From positions 1 to 8,621 of the forward strand of contig JAEEIQ010000022.1 in NCBI GenBank assembly GCA_016281435.1: 8,621 nucleotides of DNA. The letters are read 5' to 3'. This DNA is from Bacteroidales bacterium. GTDB taxonomy: Bacteria > Bacteroidota > Bacteroidia > Bacteroidales > UBA932. Below the pieces are notes generated by a model, which was given only the letters and a program-made list of their open reading frames with translations, did not search any database and was not told where the DNA came from. Positions within the stretch are counted from its first letter, which is position 1. Every line of letters begins with the position of its first letter. Both the position numbers and the translations under genes were made by a program. This document shows positions 4,990 to 8,621 of the stretch, one piece after another.

Positions 4990-6176
4990 TTCGCTTTCAG
5001 TTCGGCGAGTTTGCGGTATATGGTCCTTTCGGAGATCCCGAGCTCTGCGGCGGCAGCCTTGACCTTGCCTCCGTGCTTCTGCAGGGCCTTTTCGATCATC
5101 TCGTCGTTCGCCTTGCGCAGGGACACGGGTTCCTCCTGTGCCGGGTACTGCCAGTCCACGTCTTCGGCTTCCTCCCGGGCGGGAGGGGTCACGGCCGGAG
5201 CCGCAATGGCCGCGCCGCCCTGCGCGGGGTGCGCATAGACGACTTCCTTCAGCCTGTCGATTTCCTGCTTCATGTCAAGAAGGGCCTTGACTATCATCTG
5301 CTTGTCCGAATCGGACATACCGCCTTCGCGGTTGGTCGCCACTGCCGGGATCAGGCTGTCCTGCTCGTCCGGGATGTACTGCCGCAGCGCCGCCGCGTCA
5401 AGCTCGACCTTCTCGGAGGTGGGCGTCAGCGGGCGGGACTCCATCGAAGAGATGTATTCGGTGACATTCTTGAGCTGGCGGATGTTGCCCGGCCAGCGGT
5501 AGTTGCGGAGCATCGCTATGGCGTCGTGGGTCAGGGCCACTTTCGTGCGGCCGTATTTCTCGGAGAAGTCGGAAGTGAACTTGCGGAACAGGAGGTAGAT
5601 GTCGTCCTTGCGTTCGCGCAGGGCCGGCATCTTCACCGTGATGGCGTTGAGGCGGTAGTAGAGGTCCTCGCGGAACTTGCCCTGGGCGACCGCGTACTGA
5701 AGGTTCACGTTGGTCGCCGCGATGACCCGCACGTCGGTCTTTTCGACCTTCGAGGAGCCCACCTTCATGTATTCCCCGTTCTGGAGCACGCGCAGCAGCA
5801 TCGCCTGCGTGTCCTTCGGGAGTTCGGCGATCTCATCGAGGAAGATGGTCCCGCCGTTGGCCTCTTCGAAGTAGCCCTTCCTTTCGCCTATGGCTCCGGT
5901 GAAGGCGCCTTTCTCGTGGCCGAAGAGTTCCGCGTTGATGGTTCCTTCGGGTATGGCCCCGCAGTTGACCGGCAGGTATTTGCCGTTCCTGCGGCGGCTC
6001 ATCTGGTGTATTATCTGGGGAATGGTTTCCTTTCCGACGCCGCTTTCTCCCTCGATGAGGACGGCGAGGTCGGTGGGCGCGACCGCGACCGCCGTTTCCA
6101 GGGCCCTGTTCAGACCGGCATCACTTCCTATGATGTCATATTTGTTTTTCAGCCTCTGAAGTTCCTGTGCGTCCAT
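4986..6176 (-). CDS. Sigma-54-dependent transcriptional activator without a sensory domain
   Basis: A 396-residue AAA+ enhancer-binding protein from the ATG at 6176. Order: Walker A GESGVGKE (43-50), the sigma-54-contacting GAFTGA loop (90-95), Walker B GTIFLDE (109-115), the arginine-finger region FREDLYYRL (168-176), sensor II WPGNIRQLKN (228-237), a long Pro/Ala/Glu-rich linker (about 245-355), and a Fis-type helix-turn-helix from NDEMIEKAL to the end (357-396). It should hydrolyse ATP to open sigma-54 RNA polymerase promoters. The AAA+ domain starts almost at the N-terminus, with no receiver, GAF or PAS domain, as in PspF. A TTG start at 6197 is possible but would lie inside the promoter -7 element; the ATG leaves a leader of about 12 bases. 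The gene heads the operon with lptE and the TPR gene. Confidence 0.92.
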   Translation of the reverse strand: MDAQELQRLKNKYDIIGSDAGLNRALETAVAVAPTDLAVLIEGESGVGKETIPQIIHQMSRRRNGKYLPVNCGAIPEGTINAELFGHEKGAFTGAIGERKGYFEEANGGTIFLDEIAELPKDTQAMLLRVLQNGEYMKVGSSKVEKTDVRVIAATNVNLQYAVAQGKFREDLYYRLNAITVKMPALRERKDDIYLLFRKFTSDFSEKYGRTKVALTHDAIAMLRNYRWPGNIRQLKNVTEYISSMESRPLTPTSEKVELDAAALRQYIPDEQDSLIPAVATNREGGMSDSDKQMIVKALLDMKQEIDRLKEVVYAHPAQGGAAIAAPAVTPPAREEAEDVDWQYPAQEEPVSLRKANDEMIEKALQKHGGKVKAAAAELGISERTIYRKLAELKAK

Positions 6177-6194
6177 ATTCACTGCGTAATCATG

Positions 6195-6202
6195 CAAAGT
6201 TA
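6195..6202 (-). promoter_or_regulatory. Promoter -7 element of the sigma-54 activator operon
   Basis: On the minus strand these bases read TAACTTTG, an exact fit to TAnnTTTG. Transcription would start near 6188, about 12 bases before the ATG at 6176. No good TTTG is seen at the -33 position, so the call rests on the -7 element and its placement. Confidence 0.5.
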
Positions 6203-6215
6203 GGAAAAAAACTTT

Positions 6216-6223
6216 TATCTTTG
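6216..6223 (+). promoter_or_regulatory. Promoter -7 element of the OmpA/TPR lipoprotein gene
   Basis: TATCTTTG fits TAnnTTTG exactly. Transcription would begin near 6229-6230, giving an AT-rich leader of about 15 bases to the ATG at 6245. The -33 region is unconvincing. The element faces away from the minus-strand -7 element at 6195-6202, so RNA polymerase occupying one would likely hinder the other. Confidence 0.55.
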
Positions 6224-6244
6224 CCCGATATATAAATTATACGT

Positions 6245-7888
6245 ATGAAACAAGTCGTAAAGATTATCGCAGCGGCCGCGCTCGCAATCCTTGCCGCATC
6301 CTGCGGAAAGAAGTCCGGGGAGATGGCCCAGTCCGTGGAGAACATAAAGACGACCTGCACCCCCGAGGTGCTCGAGCTCGTCGGTGACAAGATCCCCGTG
6401 AAAGTCTCCGTGACCTATCCCAAGGGATACTTCCACCAGGAAGCGATGATGGTCGTCACTCCCGTCCTCATATATGAAGGCGGCCAGCAGACCGGCACGC
6501 CCTACATCTACCAGGGCGAGAAGATCAAGGACAACTACAAGGTCGTTCCTTTCGCTGGCGGCACCGTGACCGAGACGATGGAGTTCGAGTTCTTCAAGGG
6601 GATGGAGAAGTCCTACCTCGAACTCAAGAGCGTCGTGATCCTCAAGGATAAGAAGATAAACCTCCCGACCATAAAGGTCGCCGACGGATGCAATACGACC
6701 TGCAGGCTCGTGGACACGAAGGGTGCCTACACCTACCGTTCTGACGAGTACCAGGAAAAGGTCGTGACGACGACCGAGGGCCAGATCCTCTACGACGTCA
6801 ACTCCGCGACCGTGAAGGGCAGCCAGCTTTCGTCCGAGTCCATCAACGCGCTCAAGGCAACCTTGCGCGAGACCCAGGACAGCGAGAGGGGCAAGATCAC
6901 CGGCACCCGCATCATCGCATATGCGTCTCCCGAGGGGGGCGAGGACCTGAACAGCAAGCTCTCCGACAAGAGGGCCGATTCCGCACAGCAGGCGTGGAAA
7001 TCCATAGCCGGCGGCATCGAGGCGTCCGCTCCCGAGGTCAAGAGCGTGGGCCAGGACTGGGAAGGTTTCCAGGAAGCCGTGGCCAAGTCCGACATCCGCG
7101 ACAAGGACCTCATCCTGCGCGTCCTGTCGATGTACTCCGACCCTGCGGTGCGCGAGAGCGAGATAAAGAACATGTCCGCAATCTATTCCGAGATCAGCGA
7201 GGAGGTCTTCCCCGAGCTGCGCCGCGCCCGCTTCATCACTACCACGGAGTACCAGAACTACACCGAGGAAGAGCTGAAGAAAATCGCCGAGCGCCGCATG
7301 TACGTGCTTGACGAGGAGGCCGTGCTCAGGGTGGCATCCGTGACCGCGGATCCCGAGCGCAAGGCCCTCCTGTACAGGCTGGCCGCAGAGCGTTTCGGCT
7401 CCGAAAGGGGACTGTACAACCTTGCGATGACCTGCCTCGACGGCGGAAGGCACGAGGTGGCAGAAGCCTATCTCGAGAAAATCGAAAACCCCGGTCCTGA
7501 CGTGCTTAACGCCCTCGGGGTCGTGAAGCTCAGGCGCGGCGACCTCAATGCCGCGGCCGACCTGTTCAAGCGTGCCGCCAATGACGACGCGAAAGCCAAC
7601 CTCGCGGCCATCGACATTATCCGCGGCAATTACGCCGAGGCTGCTTCCGCCCTCTCCGGGACCGGTAATGCCAACGAGGCCCTCGCAGACATCCTGACCG
7701 GCAAGCTCGCCGAAGCCTCTTCCGCCATCAAGGGGGACGACGCGCGCAGCGAGTATCTGTCCGCCATCATCGCGGCCCGCAAGGGCAACGCTTCCGCGGC
7801 GAAGACGAAGATAGAGTCCGCCGGAAGCAAGGACGCAGCCCTCAAGGAAAGGGCCGCAAAGGACATAGAATTTGCGGGAATCCTTTGA
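6245..7888 (+). CDS. OmpA-like domain and TPR lipoprotein
   Basis: A 547-residue protein with a lipoprotein-type signal peptide ending in AASC (Cys20). The mature N-terminal part (about 30-165) is predicted as beta-rich and matches the immunoglobulin-like leader domain seen in large Bacteroidales OmpA-family lipoproteins. An OmpA-like peptidoglycan-binding domain follows: ILYDVNSATV (181-190), IIAYASPEGGEDLN (223-236), the LSDKRADSAQ helix (239-248) and a closing VFPELRRARFITT (321-333). It carries a long insertion before the last strand. Residues about 376-545 are TPR-like helical repeats, for example RGLYNLAMTCLDGGRHEVAEAYLEKI and DVLNALGVVKLRRGDLNAAADLF. The product is probably anchored in the outer membrane, facing the periplasm and tethering it to the cell wall; no acidic surface-export signal follows the Cys. 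It is a monocistronic gene between a divergent operon and the str operon. Confidence 0.85.
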   Translation: MKQVVKIIAAAALAILAASCGKKSGEMAQSVENIKTTCTPEVLELVGDKIPVKVSVTYPKGYFHQEAMMVVTPVLIYEGGQQTGTPYIYQGEKIKDNYKVVPFAGGTVTETMEFEFFKGMEKSYLELKSVVILKDKKINLPTIKVADGCNTTCRLVDTKGAYTYRSDEYQEKVVTTTEGQILYDVNSATVKGSQLSSESINALKATLRETQDSERGKITGTRIIAYASPEGGEDLNSKLSDKRADSAQQAWKSIAGGIEASAPEVKSVGQDWEGFQEAVAKSDIRDKDLILRVLSMYSDPAVRESEIKNMSAIYSEISEEVFPELRRARFITTTEYQNYTEEELKKIAERRMYVLDEEAVLRVASVTADPERKALLYRLAAERFGSERGLYNLAMTCLDGGRHEVAEAYLEKIENPGPDVLNALGVVKLRRGDLNAAADLFKRAANDDAKANLAAIDIIRGNYAEAASALSGTGNANEALADILTGKLAEASSAIKGDDARSEYLSAIIAARKGNASAAKTKIESAGSKDAALKERAAKDIEFAGIL

Positions 7889-7904
7889 TTAGGGCGCATC
7901 CGCG

Positions 7905-7935
7905 CTTGTTATTTTTAAGATTTTTCGTATATTTG
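7905..7935 (+). promoter_or_regulatory. Promoter of the str operon (rpsL)
   Basis: CTTG at 7905-7908 and TATATTTG at 7928-7935 are 19 bases apart, an excellent match to the Bacteroidota -33/-7 promoter. Transcription should begin near 7940, giving a leader of about 45 bases before the rpsL ATG at 7987. The leader is AT-rich next to the start codon and has no Shine-Dalgarno motif. Confidence 0.8.
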
Positions 7936-7938
7936 CAG

Positions 7939-7956
7939 CCCCCTAAAAACAGGGGG
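7939..7956 (+). other. Perfect hairpin at the 5' end of the rpsL leader
   Basis: CCCCCT (7939-7944), loop AAAAAC, then AGGGGG (7951-7956): a six-base-pair, almost all G-C stem located at the expected transcription start. It is not followed by a T-run, so it does not look like a terminator. A 5'-terminal stem could protect the mRNA from decay or take part in ribosomal-protein feedback; the sequence cannot tell which. Confidence 0.6.
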
Positions 7957-7986
7957 AAGATATAAGTTATACATTAACAGTTATTT

Positions 7987-8361
7987 ATGCCCACAATTCA
8001 ACAATTGGTCCGCAAAGGTCGCGAGGCAATCGAAGTGAAGTCGAAGTCCCGTGCCCTTGATGCTTGCCCTCAGAAGCGTGGCGTATGCCTCAGGGTGTAC
8101 ACGACGACCCCCAAGAAGCCGAACTCGGCTATGCGCAAGGTCGCCCGTGTCCGTCTGACGAACGCCAAGGAGGTCAATGCTTACATCCCCGGAGAGGGTC
8201 ACAACCTCCAGGAGCACTCCATCGTGCTCGTTCGCGGAGGCCGTGTGAAGGATCTCCCGGGTGTACGTTACCACATTCTTCGTGGGGCCTTGGATACTGC
8301 AGGCGTGGAAGGTCGTACGCAGTCGCGTTCGCTCTACGGCGCCAAGAGGCCCAAGAAGTAG
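7987..8361 (+). CDS. rpsL: Ribosomal protein S12 of the 30S decoding centre
   Basis: A 124-residue S12 with every hallmark: [10 protein letters not shown] start, ACPQKRGVC (26-34), [20 protein letters not shown] (39-58), EGHNLQEHS (70-78), [13 protein letters not shown] (84-96) and a YGAKRPKK tail. Lys43 and Lys88, whose changes give streptomycin resistance in other bacteria, are the usual Lys, so the gene looks streptomycin-sensitive. Asp89, the site methylthiolated by RimO in E. coli, is present. The residue after Cys34 is Leu, where Thr or Val is usual, and the C-terminus is short compared with some Bacteroides S12 proteins that carry a longer basic tail. It is followed after 27 T-rich bases by rpsG, the standard str operon order. 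Confidence 0.98.
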   Translation: MPTIQQLVRKGREAIEVKSKSRALDACPQKRGVCLRVYTTTPKKPNSAMRKVARVRLTNAKEVNAYIPGEGHNLQEHSIVLVRGGRVKDLPGVRYHILRGALDTAGVEGRTQSRSLYGAKRPKK

Positions 8362-8388
8362 TGTTTATTTTTTTAATTTTTTCCAAAG

Positions 8389-8621
8389 ATGAGAAAATCG
8401 AAGCCTAAGAAGAGGATTCTACTTCCTGATCCCAAGTTTCACGACATCGAGGTTACCCGTTTCGTGAACAACTTGATGTTGCAGGGGAAGAAGAGTATCG
8501 CGTATTCTATTTTTTACGACGCCATTGACATGGTAGGCGAGAAGATGAAGGATTCTGACAAGGCTCCTCTGGATATTTGGAAGAAAGCTCTCGAGAACGT
8601 GACCCCTCAGATCGAGGTCAA
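8389..8621 (+). CDS. rpsG: Ribosomal protein S7, N-terminal part
   Basis: 77 complete codons are visible before the window ends. The start MRKSKPKKRILLPDP and the following FVNNLMLQGKKSIAY and IWKKALENVTPQIEV blocks are those of bacterial S7, which nucleates assembly of the 30S head on 16S rRNA. The ATG at 8389 follows a T-rich spacer with no Shine-Dalgarno motif, as expected in this phylum. In E. coli, S7 represses this operon by binding between rpsL and rpsG; the spacer here is only 27 bases of mostly T, so that mechanism is not evident. fusA would be expected downstream. Confidence 0.97.
   Translation, partial: MRKSKPKKRILLPDPKFHDIEVTRFVNNLMLQGKKSIAYSIFYDAIDMVGEKMKDSDKAPLDIWKKALENVTPQIEV

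Noticed and set aside
5073..6203. 376-codon open frame on the plus strand opposite the sigma-54 activator
   Set aside because: Same kind of shadow: the minus-strand protein has every AAA+ and GAFTGA motif, and the plus-strand translation resembles nothing.
6215..7453. 412-codon open frame on the minus strand opposite the OmpA/TPR lipoprotein gene
   Set aside because: It is a shadow frame kept open by the GC-rich codons of the plus-strand gene. Its translation is low-complexity (rich in Leu, Gly, His, Asp) with no family resemblance, while the plus strand has a lipobox, OmpA motifs and TPRs.
7894..7905. GCGC-ATCC-GCGC hairpin followed by a T-rich stretch as a terminator of the OmpA/TPR gene
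   Set aside because: The stem is only four base pairs, the T-run is interrupted, and the end overlaps the rpsL -33 element; it is too weak to call a terminator.

Overview
The window reads as a chromosome segment of a GC-rich member of the Bacteroidales (Bacteroidota). The evidence is: promoters of the Bacteroidota type (-7 element TAnnTTTG, with TTG about 19 bases upstream), AT-rich leaders without Shine-Dalgarno motifs, lipoproteins typical of the phylum, an LptE of the Bacteroidales kind ending in NATVAQW, and a Bacteroidales-like ribosomal protein S12. The genus cannot be fixed from the sequence alone.

Layout. (1) 1-2116, plus strand: an exported-protein operon made of the end of an endonuclease/exonuclease/phosphatase-family enzyme, a SASA-type carbohydrate esterase lipoprotein, and a secreted protein with a fimbrillin-like look (called G3 here). 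(2) 2113-3908: an accessory island with two type II toxin-antitoxin modules, higBA (minus strand) and an RHH antitoxin with a PIN toxin (plus strand). It is mixed with decayed scraps of the genes on either side. (3) 4492-3914, 4989-4486 and 6176-4986, minus strand: an operon of a sigma-54 activator, lptE and a TPR protein (called T here), with every gene overlapping the next. (4) 6245-7888, plus strand: a large OmpA-like/TPR lipoprotein, divergent from that operon. (5) 7987 to the end: rpsL and the start of rpsG (str operon) behind a strong promoter.

The most interesting structure is the island. The convergent G3/T boundary appears twice. At the first copy (about 2093-2176), G3 runs straight into an antisense, frameshifted and internally deleted scrap of T. 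At the second copy, a scrap of a G3-like 3' end (3038-3130) and the intact T gene (3914-4492) are pushed apart by the RHH-PIN module. The heptamer ATCCGCT lies at all three junctions (2108, 3122, 3909), so each toxin-antitoxin module is bracketed by direct copies of it. The outer pair around higBA extends to 22 identical bases. No integrase or transposase is visible. The sequence therefore suggests a boundary that has been duplicated and has taken up toxin-antitoxin cassettes more than once.

Regulation visible in the sequence: the RHH module has an 11-base perfect inverted repeat that overlaps its -7 element and ends 4 bases before the start codon, which fits an autoregulatory operator. higBA has a -7 element so close to its ATG that its mRNA is probably leaderless. 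The sigma-54 activator operon and the OmpA/TPR gene have -7 elements facing away from each other within 30 bases. The rpsL transcript would begin with a perfect 6-base-pair hairpin.
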